Assembly (NCBI RefSeq): GCF_000060345.1
Contig: NC_008571.1
Location: forward strand, 1,426,001 to 1,490,000
Origin: Christiangramia forsetii KT0803
Lineage (GTDB): Bacteria > Bacteroidota > Bacteroidia > Flavobacteriales > Flavobacteriaceae
DNA length: 64,000 nucleotides
Direction of reading: 5' to 3'
In this document: piece after piece, positions 51,369 through 60,112 of the stretch
Numbering within the stretch: position 1 is the first letter of the stretch
How the letters are laid out: each line of letters begins with the position of its first letter
Made by a program: the position numbers and the translations under genes
The notes under the pieces: generated by a model
Seen by the model: the letters and a program-made list of their open reading frames with translations, nothing else
The model's database searches: none
What the model was told of the DNA's origin: nothing

Positions 51369-51947
51369 CTATTTATTAAATTGAGTTTCGAATTTTACGG
51401 TTACTTTTTCACCCGTCTTTATAGTTCCGAACATTGCTGTAGGGGCTTCTATTCCATATTCTGTCATGTTGAATTGATAATCGCCTGTAAGAATAATATG
51501 ATTGGATTCTGATTTTAGGTTAAAATTGAGTTTGATATCCTTCTTTGTCCCTGCTATTTCCAGACTTCCAATAGTTGTCACTTTATAAGCCTTTGTAGAA
51601 ACTTCTTCGATACTTTCAACTTTTTTGAGTTTATAAGTGATCTCTTTATATTTATCTGTATTTAAAGCTTTATAAGTGTTTTTATCCATTCCACTTTTTC
51701 CACTCACTAAACTTTCGACTATCACGGTAAATTCTAATTTATCTATCTCATCTAACTTACCTTCATCAAATTCAGCAGTTAGGTTACCACTGGTATTTTT
51801 AGCTTCGATTGTCCAGTCGTGAATATTAGAAGTACCATCTATAAGGAGACTGGAAGCTTCGTTGTTCAGTTTGTAGGATTGAGCATTTACTCCAAAGCTT
51901 AGAAGTAGAACTGCTATAAACATCCCGAGAGTTTTGTAAGGTTTCAT
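51369..51947 (-). CDS. YceI family exported protein
   Basis: About 192 residues from the ATG at 51947, which starts a proper signal peptide (MKPYKTLGMFIAVLLLSFG). The longer frame from 51974 adds nine residues and would overlap the promoter element. YceI barrel signatures: SLLIDGTSNIHDWTIEAKN, FTVIVESLVSGKSGMDKNTY, GSLEIAGTKKDIKLNFNL, FNMTEYGIEAPTAMFGTIK. It is the first gene of a three-gene unit and is preceded by a TGA-N6-TCA dyad. Confidence 0.88.
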   Translation of the reverse strand: MKPYKTLGMFIAVLLLSFGVNAQSYKLNNEASSLLIDGTSNIHDWTIEAKNTSGNLTAEFDEGKLDEIDKLEFTVIVESLVSGKSGMDKNTYKALNTDKYKEITYKLKKVESIEEVSTKAYKVTTIGSLEIAGTKKDIKLNFNLKSESNHIILTGDYQFNMTEYGIEAPTAMFGTIKTGEKVTVKFETQFNK

Positions 51948-52298
51948 ATCGATTACATTTTTAAATCGGTACAAAGATGCAGTAGGAATGGGAGGTAAAT
52001 TATGATGAAAATCAGGTTTTGGAATATTTGAATATATTGTTAAGTGCCGAAAACGTTATGTTTAGAAAAAAAGCATTCCCTGACGCTCGTCATATTTTTA
52101 CGGCATTTATTTTTCAAAATTTGTATCTAATATTTTTTGCTGTTTTAAAGATTGAGCATGATATACTATTTGTTGCAGCTCTTTTTCAAAACTGCATATT
52201 TTGGATACTATAGATGATAAAGAATCATAGCTTGAAATATTTATGTTTTTGACTTTATTGATTCAATATCCAGTAGATCTTACTAAAAATTTATTCTT
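51948..52298. other. Intergenic region between divergent YceI and universal stress genes
   Basis: It contains the YceI activator site (51972-52017). Further right, ATGATAAAGAATCAT (52214-52228) is a perfect dyad, but with a 7-bp rather than 6-bp TGA-TCA spacing. A short open frame here (52019-52213) has no support. No other structure seen. Confidence 0.5.
51972..52017 (-). promoter_or_regulatory. CRP/FNR-type activator site of the YceI operon
   Basis: TTATGATGAAAATCAGGT (52000-52017) keeps TATGA-N6-TCA. On the minus strand CATCTTTG occupies 51979-51972, with TTTG 35 bp from the dyad centre. The start codon chosen is 53 bp away. Confidence 0.7.
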
Positions 52299-53153
52299 AT
52301 GAAAAATATTCTTGTTTGTACCGATTTTTCGAAAGATGCCTATTGCGCACTTCACTATGTTACCAACTTGTTTCAAAATAAATCCTGTAAATTTTCTATT
52401 CTTCATTCTTATCATGAGGATTTTGAAATATATCCTTATCCTGCAGTGCAAGAAGGTGGGTACATTGACAAATTGAATGCAAAACAAAATTCCCTCTTGA
52501 AAGGAGAGGAACTCTTGCATACAATTAAACGGGATAATAATTCCCTGGCACATACCTATGAATTTATAAATACAGATTTAAGTCTAACAAACGCTATTTT
52601 AAATAGAACTTCTGAAAAGTCTGTAGATCTTGTAGTCCTGGGGAACCATGGTTTAGATGGGATAAAGCAATATCTATTTGGAAGTAATAGCTTAAATGTA
52701 TTAAAAGAGGTGCATAGTGTTCCAGTTTTAATGGTGCCGCAACAAGTTGATTTTAAATCACCAAAGAAAATTGCATTCGCAACAGACTATAAGGCAAAGT
52801 TCCATAAACCGGAATTTGAAATATTAAAAACCTGTGTGAAGAATTTTGGTGCTGAGGTACATTTTATATGTGTTGGTAAGGAAGAGGAAATGACCAAACA
52901 ACAGTGGGAAAATTTTAACCTGCTTAAATCCTTTTTTCAGGAAGAGGATCGTAACTTTAAATGGCTTCAGATTGAAGAGGAAAATTCTAAGGCAATTGCG
53001 ATGCATGTTAAAGAAGAAAAAATGGATCTCCTTGTTATGATAAAATATAAGCATGAAAGTTTTAAATTTTTCAGGGAACCAGTGATCATGCAACTAGATC
53101 GTCATTTGCGTTTTCCTTTTCTTATCATCCCGTCTATAGACATAAAACCATAA
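52299..53153 (+). CDS. Universal stress protein, tandem Usp domains
   Basis: A 284-residue protein. Domain 1 opens MKNILVCTDFSKDAYCALHY and has the nucleotide-binding segment LGNHGLDGIKQYLFGSNSL. Domain 2 is degenerate and ends EPVIMQLDRHLRFPFLIIP without the glycine motif. It is followed five bases later by a lipoprotein gene. No good TGA-N6-TCA site is seen upstream, unlike the two Usp genes near the regulator. Confidence 0.88.
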   Translation: MKNILVCTDFSKDAYCALHYVTNLFQNKSCKFSILHSYHEDFEIYPYPAVQEGGYIDKLNAKQNSLLKGEELLHTIKRDNNSLAHTYEFINTDLSLTNAILNRTSEKSVDLVVLGNHGLDGIKQYLFGSNSLNVLKEVHSVPVLMVPQQVDFKSPKKIAFATDYKAKFHKPEFEILKTCVKNFGAEVHFICVGKEEEMTKQQWENFNLLKSFFQEEDRNFKWLQIEEENSKAIAMHVKEEKMDLLVMIKYKHESFKFFREPVIMQLDRHLRFPFLIIPSIDIKP

Positions 53154-53157
53154 AATA

Positions 53158-53766
53158 ATGAGATTTAGCTTTTACTTAGCCTTACTAGGATTATGTTTTC
53201 TCTTTTTTTCCTGTTCTGGAGTAAAAGTGACTAACCAGCAAAAAATCAATACTGGTTTTAAACCACAAAAAATTTTGGTGGTAGGGGCCAGCCTCGATAA
53301 TGAAATACGAAAATATTTCGAAGAGAAACTAAGCGAGGCACTTGAAGAAAAAGGATTTTCAGCGCTTAGCAGTTACAGGTTCTTTGATAAAGAGTTTGTC
53401 ATGGGGCAGCGCACAGATAAAAAGGAAAAAGAGTTTATGCAATGGATGCAGACACATGGCTTTGATGCAGTTATATTATCTGAAATTACTGGATCTTCTA
53501 CTAAATTAACCTGGTTGCGATCTATGGAAATAATGAGCGATAATATTGCGGGGATTAATGATCCTAATTCAGATAATAAATTGTTTGAAGGAGATACTTC
53601 GCCTCCCGATATAGTTATTTATAATATAAGAACATCCCTTTACTGTATTTGTCCCAATAAGGATGATAAATTAATCTGGCAAATGGATGCGGAAATGAGA
53701 AAGCCTAAGAAAATAACTAAGGGGATTAATAAGTATATAGAAAAGCAGCTATCAAACTTTGAATAG
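53158..53766 (+). CDS. Lipoprotein of unknown function
   Basis: A 202-residue lipoprotein with lipobox LFFSC (C19), then KILVVGASLDNEIRKYFEEK and a GFDAVILSEITG segment. These suggest an alpha/beta periplasmic domain like those of small lipoproteins with a TolB-N- or LptE-like fold, but I do not recognise the family. It is probably co-transcribed with the Usp gene just upstream. Confidence 0.65.
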   Translation: MRFSFYLALLGLCFLFFSCSGVKVTNQQKINTGFKPQKILVVGASLDNEIRKYFEEKLSEALEEKGFSALSSYRFFDKEFVMGQRTDKKEKEFMQWMQTHGFDAVILSEITGSSTKLTWLRSMEIMSDNIAGINDPNSDNKLFEGDTSPPDIVIYNIRTSLYCICPNKDDKLIWQMDAEMRKPKKITKGINKYIEKQLSNFE

Positions 53767-53980
53767 CATTAAATCCTAATAATGTATTTCGGAAAAGATT
53801 TCAATCAAATTAGACTTGGTAACGATGCACATTTATTTTTAGGTATTTTATATAGATAGGTTATATTCTTTCCGTTTTTTCTCAAATTATTATATTTCAT
53901 AATACTCTAGATCATTATAATAAAAAAAATGATGGTCGTTAGAAAAATTGTATATGATCCAGATATTGTAATAAAGTATT

Positions 53981-54026
53981 CTCTGACCACGGTCATATTT
54001 TCAAAGCATCCATTTTATCAGTTTTG
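53981..54026 (+). promoter_or_regulatory. CRP/FNR-type activator site of ccoI
   Basis: CTCTGACCACGGTCATAT (53981-53998) has a perfect TGACC/GGTCA core. A CAGTTTTG element at 54019-54026 has TTTG 35 bp from the dyad centre. The start codon is 52 bp downstream of the dyad. Confidence 0.8.
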
Positions 54027-54050
54027 TAGCTTTAAATTCTATTTCAAAAT

Positions 54051-56468
54051 ATGGAATCATGCTTTCATTGCGGGGACGATTGTCTGGAGGAAATTATTGC
54101 CTTTGATGATAAGTCCTTTTGTTGTTCAGGTTGTAAGACTGTTTTTGAAATTTTAAATACCAACGATCTTTCTTATTATTATGAGTTGGAAAAGGCACCT
54201 GGTATTTCCCCGAAAATAAGGGAAGGAAAGTATGATTATTTGGAAAACTCTGAGATCATTGAAAGACTACTTGAGTTTGATCATGATAATACCCAAATAG
54301 TTTCCTTTAGCATTCCTTCTATACACTGTAGTTCCTGTATCTGGATTCTTGAAAATCTGAATAAACTGCATAAAGGAATTAAAAGCTCCCAGGTAGATTT
54401 TCCTAAAAAAACGATTAGATTAAGCTTTTCTTCGGAAGAAATGAGCCTGAAGAATCTGGTGCTTTTACTGGTTCGTATAGGTTATGAGCCAAATATTTCC
54501 CTGGATAATTATGACGCGAATGAATCAAGTGTAGATAGAAGTTTGATCTATAAACTTGGAGTGGCAGGCTTCGCTTTTGGAAATATTATGTTTCTTTCAT
54601 TTCCTGAATATTTTGAGATCAATGAATTCTGGCTGGAACAGTTCAAACATCTATTTCGATGGTTGATGTTTATTTTTTCGTTACCGGTAGTATTTTACTC
54701 AGGGAGAGATTATTTTATCTCGGCTTTTAAAGGATTAAGATCTGGTATTCTAAATATTGATGTACCAATAGCCCTGGGGATAAGTGTGCTTTTTATTAGA
54801 AGTACTGTAGAGATACCTCTGGACCTGGGAACAGGATTCTTTGACAGTCTTAGCGGACTTGTATTTTTCCTTTTGCTTGGTAAATTTTTTCAGCAAAAAA
54901 CCTATTCTTTTCTCTCTTTTGAAAGAGATTATAAATCATACTTCCCCATCGCCATTACCCGTGTTATTTCTAAAGAGGGTAAGCAGCTAGAAGAACAAAT
55001 CCAGGTATATAAGATTGAAAAAGGGGACAGGATCATTATTCGAAATGAAGAGCTTATCCCAATGGACGCTATTCTTATAAAAGGCGATGCTAAAATTGAC
55101 TATAGTTTTGTGACAGGTGAAGCAGAGCCGGTTTCTAAAATTAGCGGAGATAAACTTTACGCTGGCGGGAGACAGCAGGGAGGGATCATAGAACTGGAAG
55201 CACTGAGACCTGTAAAGCAAAGTTACCTTACAGAGCTTTGGAGTGATGAGGTGTTTAGTAAAGACAAAAATTCTGTTTTTCAGAATTTAACCAACCAGAT
55301 TAGTAAGCGGTTTACCTATGCTGTTTTGTGCATAGCAATACTTTCTACAACATTTTGGATGTTCTATGACCCGTCAAAAGCATGGAATGTATTTACGGCA
55401 GTGCTCATCATCGCTTGTCCCTGTGCTATTGCCCTGGCTGCGCCTTTTACCCTTGGAAACATGTTAAGGATCTTCGGAAAGAATCATTTATACCTGAAAG
55501 ATGCCAATATTATTGAAAAAACCGCTGAAATAGATACCGTGGTTTTTGATAAGACCGGAACTATTACTACGAATGATCGAAGCCGTATTGAATATGAAGG
55601 CTTAGAGCTAACCAGTGAAGAAAAGCAATTGCTTGGAGGAAGTCTTCGAGCTTCTAATCACCCTTTAAGTCGGTCATTATATAATATTCTGGATAAGCAT
55701 AATATTTCAACACCAGAGAGTTTTACTGAGCATACCGGGCAGGGACTGGAAACTACTTATAAGAATCTTCATCTCAAAGTTGGATCTCCAGCATTTGTGG
55801 ATCAAGCGGCAAGACATTTTACGGAACTTCAGCAGAAAAAGAAAGTTGAGAGAACTTCAGTTTATATCAGCACTAATAATCAATACAAAGGCTGTTTTAC
55901 TTTTCATAATTCTTACAGGAATGGACTTTCAGATATATTTAAAGAACTTTCAGTAAACCGAAAAATTATAATTCTTTCAGGAGATAATGATGGGGAGCGC
56001 GCAAGATTACAGGAAATAGTACCGCAGGGAACTAACATGTTTTTCAATCAAAAACCTGGAGATAAACTCCAGTATATAAAAGACCTTCAGTCACAAGGCC
56101 GAAAGGTAATGATGGTAGGAGATGGATTAAACGATGCAGGTGCATTAGCTCAGAGTGATGTGGGAATCGTAATATCTGAAGATATCAATGTTTTTTCACC
56201 CGCTTGTGATGGAATTTTAGATGCGAAGCGATTTAAGGATTTGGGTAGCTTCTTTGATCTATCTGGCAAGGCTATCAAAGTGATACAGCTAAGTTTTTTA
56301 TTGTCTCTCTTTTATAATTTAATAGGACTTGGTTTTGCGGTTACCGGAAATCTTATGCCTGTGGTTGCAGCGATACTAATGCCTTTGAGTTCTATTAGTA
56401 TTGTGGTATTCACTACATTGGTAACACAAATAATCACAAAAGATCTAAAAATTAAGAGAAGAACCTAA
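54051..56468 (+). CDS. ccoI: Copper-exporting P-type ATPase for cbb3 oxidase assembly
   Basis: An 805-residue P1B-type ATPase. The N-terminus has a cysteine-rich metal-binding segment (CFHCGDDCLEE, FCCSGCKTVFE) and a heavy-metal-associated domain with IHCSSCIW. CPC in the membrane (ACPCAIALAAPF), phosphorylation site DKTGTITT and hinge GDGLNDAGALAQSD follow. FixI/CcoI exports Cu(I) to the periplasm for the CuB site. It leads the cco gene set, with its own activator site. Confidence 0.95.
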   Translation: MESCFHCGDDCLEEIIAFDDKSFCCSGCKTVFEILNTNDLSYYYELEKAPGISPKIREGKYDYLENSEIIERLLEFDHDNTQIVSFSIPSIHCSSCIWILENLNKLHKGIKSSQVDFPKKTIRLSFSSEEMSLKNLVLLLVRIGYEPNISLDNYDANESSVDRSLIYKLGVAGFAFGNIMFLSFPEYFEINEFWLEQFKHLFRWLMFIFSLPVVFYSGRDYFISAFKGLRSGILNIDVPIALGISVLFIRSTVEIPLDLGTGFFDSLSGLVFFLLLGKFFQQKTYSFLSFERDYKSYFPIAITRVISKEGKQLEEQIQVYKIEKGDRIIIRNEELIPMDAILIKGDAKIDYSFVTGEAEPVSKISGDKLYAGGRQQGGIIELEALRPVKQSYLTELWSDEVFSKDKNSVFQNLTNQISKRFTYAVLCIAILSTTFWMFYDPSKAWNVFTAVLIIACPCAIALAAPFTLGNMLRIFGKNHLYLKDANIIEKTAEIDTVVFDKTGTITTNDRSRIEYEGLELTSEEKQLLGGSLRASNHPLSRSLYNILDKHNISTPESFTEHTGQGLETTYKNLHLKVGSPAFVDQAARHFTELQQKKKVERTSVYISTNNQYKGCFTFHNSYRNGLSDIFKELSVNRKIIILSGDNDGERARLQEIVPQGTNMFFNQKPGDKLQYIKDLQSQGRKVMMVGDGLNDAGALAQSDVGIVISEDINVFSPACDGILDAKRFKDLGSFFDLSGKAIKVIQLSFLLSLFYNLIGLGFAVTGNLMPVVAAILMPLSSISIVVFTTLVTQIITKDLKIKRRT

Positions 56469-56514
56469 ACCTGACAATGGTCATTTTTTAAGCTACACCC
56501 TCATAATACTTTTA
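56469..56514 (+). promoter_or_regulatory. CRP/FNR-type activator site of ccoS-ccoNO-ccoQ-ccoP
   Basis: ACCTGACAATGGTCATTT (56469-56486) keeps TGA-N6-TCAT. A TACTTTTA element at 56507-56514 is centred 35 bp from the dyad centre. The start codon is 46 bp downstream of the dyad. Confidence 0.75.
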
Positions 56515-56531
56515 CACCATATTTAAAAATA

Positions 56532-56726
56532 ATGAGCATTATCTACATGTTACTGGCTATTAGTGTGGTTGTAGCCATCATATTTTTTGTCGCATTTATA
56601 ATTTCTGTAAAAAAAGGGCAGTATGATGATGTATACACGCCATCTGTGAGAATGTTGTTTGATGATGAACTGGTAAAACCCGATTCGAAAGAAAATCAAC
56701 CCGTTAAAAAAGTGAAATCAAATTAA
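56532..56726 (+). CDS. ccoS: cbb3 oxidase maturation protein CcoS
   Basis: A 64-residue protein with one N-terminal membrane helix (MSIIYMLLAISVVVAIIFFV) and the CcoS-type tail YDDVYTPSVRMLFDDE. CcoS/FixS is needed to insert cofactors into cbb3 oxidase. It is located two bases before ccoNO. Confidence 0.9.
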   Translation: MSIIYMLLAISVVVAIIFFVAFIISVKKGQYDDVYTPSVRMLFDDELVKPDSKENQPVKKVKSN

Positions 56727-56728
56727 TT

Positions 56729-58924
56729 ATGGAACTACAGCAGTTTTATTACGATAATAAGATCGTAAAGAAATTTATTATTGCCACCATGTTTTGGGGC
56801 ATTATAGGTATGAGCGTTGGATTATTGCTCGCTTTAATGTTTATATTCCCAAATATTACAGAGGGTATTTCCTGGCTTAGCTTTGGTAGGCTTAGACCAT
56901 TACATACCAATGCAGTGATCTTCGCATTTGTAGGAAATGCGATCTTTGCCGGAGTGTATTATTCCACTCAGCGCCTTTTAAAGGCAAGAATGTGGAGTGA
57001 TGCGCTTAGTAATATCAATTTCTGGGGCTGGCAACTTATCATTGTGGGAGCGGCAATTACCCTTCCCATGGGTTTTACATCCTCTAAAGAATATGCAGAA
57101 CTTGAATGGCCTTTTGATATAGCTATCACTATTATATGGGTTGCTTTTGGTGCCAATTTAATTGGCACCATGATCAAGAGGAGACAGCGTCACCTGTATG
57201 TAGCTATCTGGTTCTACTTGGCAACTTTTGTAACCGTAGCGGTACTTCATATTTTTAATAATATTGAAATTCCGGTATCAGCTTTTAAAAGTTATTCTTT
57301 TTATTCTGGAGTGCAGGATGCATTGGTGCAATGGTGGTACGGGCATAATGCTGTGGCTTTTTTCCTAACTACACCCTTCCTGGGATTGATGTATTATTTT
57401 GTACCTAAAGCGGCGAACCGCCCTGTTTATTCTTACCGACTTTCTATTATCCACTTCTGGTCCTTGATATTTATTTATATCTGGGCGGGACCTCACCATT
57501 TACTATACACGTCCTTACCAGATTGGGCACAAAACCTAGGTGTTGCTTTCTCTATCATGTTATTGTTCCCATCATGGGGAGGAATGATCAATGGACTGTT
57601 AACGCTACGTGGAGCATGGGATAAGGTAAGAACAGATCCTGTTCTTAAATTCATGGTAGTGGCTATCACGGGATACGGAATGGCAACTTTTGAAGGCCCA
57701 ATGCTTTCTCTTAAAAATGTAAATGCTATAGCGCACTTTAGTGACTGGATCATCGCACACGTGCATGTTGGCGCATTGGCCTGGAACGGATTTTTAACCT
57801 TTGGTATGATCTACTGGATGGTGCCGAGATTATTCAAAACTAATTTATGGTCTATAAAACTGGCTAATACGCACTTCTGGATTGGTACACTAGGTATAAT
57901 TATCTATACGCTGCCTATGTATGTTGCGGGATTTGTGCAGGCTTCCATGTGGAAGCAATTCAATCCAGACGGAACGCTTACTTACGGAAACTTCCTGGAA
58001 ACTGTCACCCAGATCATTCCGATGTACTGGATGAGAGCTATAGGTGGTAGTTTATATATTCTTGGAGCTTTTGTAATGCTCTATAATATTGTAAGAACTG
58101 TTCGCCAGGGTAGTGGCGTAGAAGATGAGCTAGCTGAAGCCGCTGCATTACAACCCGTAACAAAGAAAAGAACTACAGGTGAAGCGTATCACAGTTGGTT
58201 GGAAAGAAGGCCGGTTAAACTGACCATTTTCGCTACCATCGCCATCTTAATTGGAGGTATTGTACAAATTGTTCCTTCATTAATGGTAGATGATTATGTG
58301 CCAGTGATCTCCAGTGTGAAACCATATACACCTTTAGAACTGGAGGGCAGGGATCTTTATATACGGGAAGGTTGTGTTTCCTGTCACTCACAAATGGTAA
58401 GACCTTTTAGAAGTGAAGTAGAGCGTTACGGAGAATATTCTAAAGCAGGTGAATATAGGTATGATTTCCCATTCTTATGGGGAAGTAAAAGAACCGGACC
58501 CGATCTGCATAGAGTGGGACAGAAATATTCCGATAACTGGCATTTAAATCATATGTACGATCCGCAAAGTACTTCTTCGGGATCTATAATGCCATCTTAT
58601 ACTTGGCTTATTCAGGATGCCCTTGACAAATCTGATACTGAAGATAAAATGCGGGTAATGCAGACGCTAGGTGTTCCTTATACCGATGAGGAGATCGAAA
58701 AAGCACAGAGATGGATGACAGAGCAAGGAACTCAAATTGAACAGAATCTTTATTCAGATCCAGATTTTGCAACCAGTTATGAGGCAGATAAAAAGTATGC
58801 TCAGGAAAACGGGCAGGAATTTACCGAAATGCGTGATCGGGAAATCGTAGCTCTTATAGCATATCTGCAAAGGCTGGGAACAGATATTAAAGCGGAAGAT
58901 TTAAAACAAGCATCCACCAATTAA
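56729..58924 (+). CDS. ccoN: cbb3 cytochrome c oxidase, fused subunits I and II (CcoNO)
   Basis: A 731-residue fusion. CcoN part (1 to about 480): low-spin haem H59 (SFGRLRPLHTN), CuB ligands H206 (WWYGHNAVAFF) and H256-H257 (WAGPHHLLYTSL), cross-link tyrosine Y250, E322 (TFEGPML) and H344/H346 (AHVHVGALAWNG). CcoO part (about 510-731): haem c site in REGCVSCHSQMVRPF and KRTGPDLHRVGQKYSDNWHL. It reduces O2 to water with high affinity at the cytoplasmic membrane. The fusion is typical of Bacteroidota. It serves as an internal reference for the divergent enzyme at 23760. Confidence 0.97.
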   Translation: MELQQFYYDNKIVKKFIIATMFWGIIGMSVGLLLALMFIFPNITEGISWLSFGRLRPLHTNAVIFAFVGNAIFAGVYYSTQRLLKARMWSDALSNINFWGWQLIIVGAAITLPMGFTSSKEYAELEWPFDIAITIIWVAFGANLIGTMIKRRQRHLYVAIWFYLATFVTVAVLHIFNNIEIPVSAFKSYSFYSGVQDALVQWWYGHNAVAFFLTTPFLGLMYYFVPKAANRPVYSYRLSIIHFWSLIFIYIWAGPHHLLYTSLPDWAQNLGVAFSIMLLFPSWGGMINGLLTLRGAWDKVRTDPVLKFMVVAITGYGMATFEGPMLSLKNVNAIAHFSDWIIAHVHVGALAWNGFLTFGMIYWMVPRLFKTNLWSIKLANTHFWIGTLGIIIYTLPMYVAGFVQASMWKQFNPDGTLTYGNFLETVTQIIPMYWMRAIGGSLYILGAFVMLYNIVRTVRQGSGVEDELAEAAALQPVTKKRTTGEAYHSWLERRPVKLTIFATIAILIGGIVQIVPSLMVDDYVPVISSVKPYTPLELEGRDLYIREGCVSCHSQMVRPFRSEVERYGEYSKAGEYRYDFPFLWGSKRTGPDLHRVGQKYSDNWHLNHMYDPQSTSSGSIMPSYTWLIQDALDKSDTEDKMRVMQTLGVPYTDEEIEKAQRWMTEQGTQIEQNLYSDPDFATSYEADKKYAQENGQEFTEMRDREIVALIAYLQRLGTDIKAEDLKQASTN

Positions 58925-58935
58925 ACTATAAGATC

Positions 58936-59148
58936 ATGTTGAAATTCGTAAAAGGACCATTAGAAAGTATCGATGGGGTATCCATATTTCCAATTATCTC
59001 CCTATTAATATTCTTCATTTTTTTCACTGCGCTTTTCTGGTGGGTATTTACAGCTAAGAAGGATTATATAAAAAAGGTCAGCGATATACCGCTGGACTTA
59101 GAAGATGAAAACTCATTGGAAATCAATCAAAAACAAAACAGATCATGA
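58936..59148 (+). CDS. ccoQ: cbb3 oxidase small subunit CcoQ
   Basis: A 70-residue protein with one membrane helix (about 16-40, ending FTALFWWVFTAKKDY), the FWWVF pattern of CcoQ, and a polar tail. It stabilises the interaction of CcoP with the core. It overlaps ccoP by four bases. Confidence 0.88.
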   Translation: MLKFVKGPLESIDGVSIFPIISLLIFFIFFTALFWWVFTAKKDYIKKVSDIPLDLEDENSLEINQKQNRS

Positions 59149-60107
59149 AAACTTTATTTTCAGTATTAAGAATCATCGGTCTGCTTGCCCTGGCGATCAT
59201 TCTGGCAGAAATAACTACAGAAACGGGAGATCAATCCATATTTGAAATTTATCCAATGTTCTGGTTAATCCTGGGAGTAATCCTGGTAATTGCTATTGCG
59301 ATAGAGGTATCTGTAGCAGCTTTGGATAGGACTTTATTTATGTCTTTAAAACCAGACGATCGAGCAGCTTATGAACATTCATTAGCGGTGAAAAAGCAGA
59401 AACGCTTTGCCTGGTTTAAGGAAACCTACGATAAGCTACTGGATAAAAAACCCGTTGAAAATGAAGAGGAAATTATACTGGACCATAATTATGATGGCAT
59501 TCAGGAATTGGATAACAACCTTCCACCATGGTGGCTCTATGGATTCTATGCGAGTATCATTTTTGCCGGAATCTATATGGCGAGATATCATATTTTCGAC
59601 GGAGTTACTCAAAAAGAAGAGTATTTAGCGGAGGTTGCCGAAGCTAAAGCGGCGGTGGAGGAATATAAAAAGAACGCTAAAGGTTTGATAGATGCCAATA
59701 CCGTAGAATTGCTAACAGGTACTGAAGATATCAACTCAGGAAAAGCGATTTTCAGTGGGAATTGTGCTGCCTGTCATAAAATAGACGGGGGAGGTGGAAT
59801 TGGACCCAATCTTACCGATTCTTACTGGATTCTGGGTGGAGGGATCAAGAATGTTTTTAATACAATTTCTGAAGGTGGTCGTGCCGGTAAAGGTATGGTT
59901 TCCTGGAAGACAGATCTTAAACCCGAAGAAATGGCTCAGGTTGCCAGTTATGTTTTAAGTCTGCATGGTACAACACCAGCCGAAGCTAAAGATCCTGAAG
60001 GAGAAATTTGGATAGACCCAGATGCCAGGGTAGATGAGGTTGAAGTGGAAATGAAGGATTCAACTTCCGTAGAAATAGAAATGGGTTACGACGAAACAGA
60101 AGAATAA
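59145..60107 (+). CDS. ccoP: cbb3 oxidase cytochrome c subunit CcoP, monohaem form
   Basis: A 320-residue subunit with two N-terminal helices (about 5-22 and 36-58), the CcoP signature helix LPPWWLYGFYASIIFAGIY near 126-144, and one c-type haem site C207-A-A-C210-H211 followed by GGGGIGPNLTDSYWI. Typical CcoP has two haems; this one has a single site, as in many Bacteroidota. The acidic tail after residue 285 is unusual in charge (EVEVEMKDSTSVEIEMG). Confidence 0.93.
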   Translation: MKTLFSVLRIIGLLALAIILAEITTETGDQSIFEIYPMFWLILGVILVIAIAIEVSVAALDRTLFMSLKPDDRAAYEHSLAVKKQKRFAWFKETYDKLLDKKPVENEEEIILDHNYDGIQELDNNLPPWWLYGFYASIIFAGIYMARYHIFDGVTQKEEYLAEVAEAKAAVEEYKKNAKGLIDANTVELLTGTEDINSGKAIFSGNCAACHKIDGGGGIGPNLTDSYWILGGGIKNVFNTISEGGRAGKGMVSWKTDLKPEEMAQVASYVLSLHGTTPAEAKDPEGEIWIDPDARVDEVEVEMKDSTSVEIEMGYDETEE

Positions 60108-60112
60108 GGATT

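Noticed and set aside
52019-52213. Open frame of 64 residues in the YceI/Usp intergenic region
   Set aside because: Composition and hydrophobic pattern look like chance in AT-rich DNA; no motif or spacing support.
52214-52228. Dyad ATGATAAAGAATCAT upstream of the Usp gene at 52299 as an eleventh regulon site
   Set aside because: TGA and TCA are seven bases apart instead of six and no TTTG-like element lies 35 bp downstream.
53929-54156. Open frame of 75 residues before ccoI
   Set aside because: It runs through the ccoI promoter dyad and overlaps the ccoI start in another frame; no homology seen.
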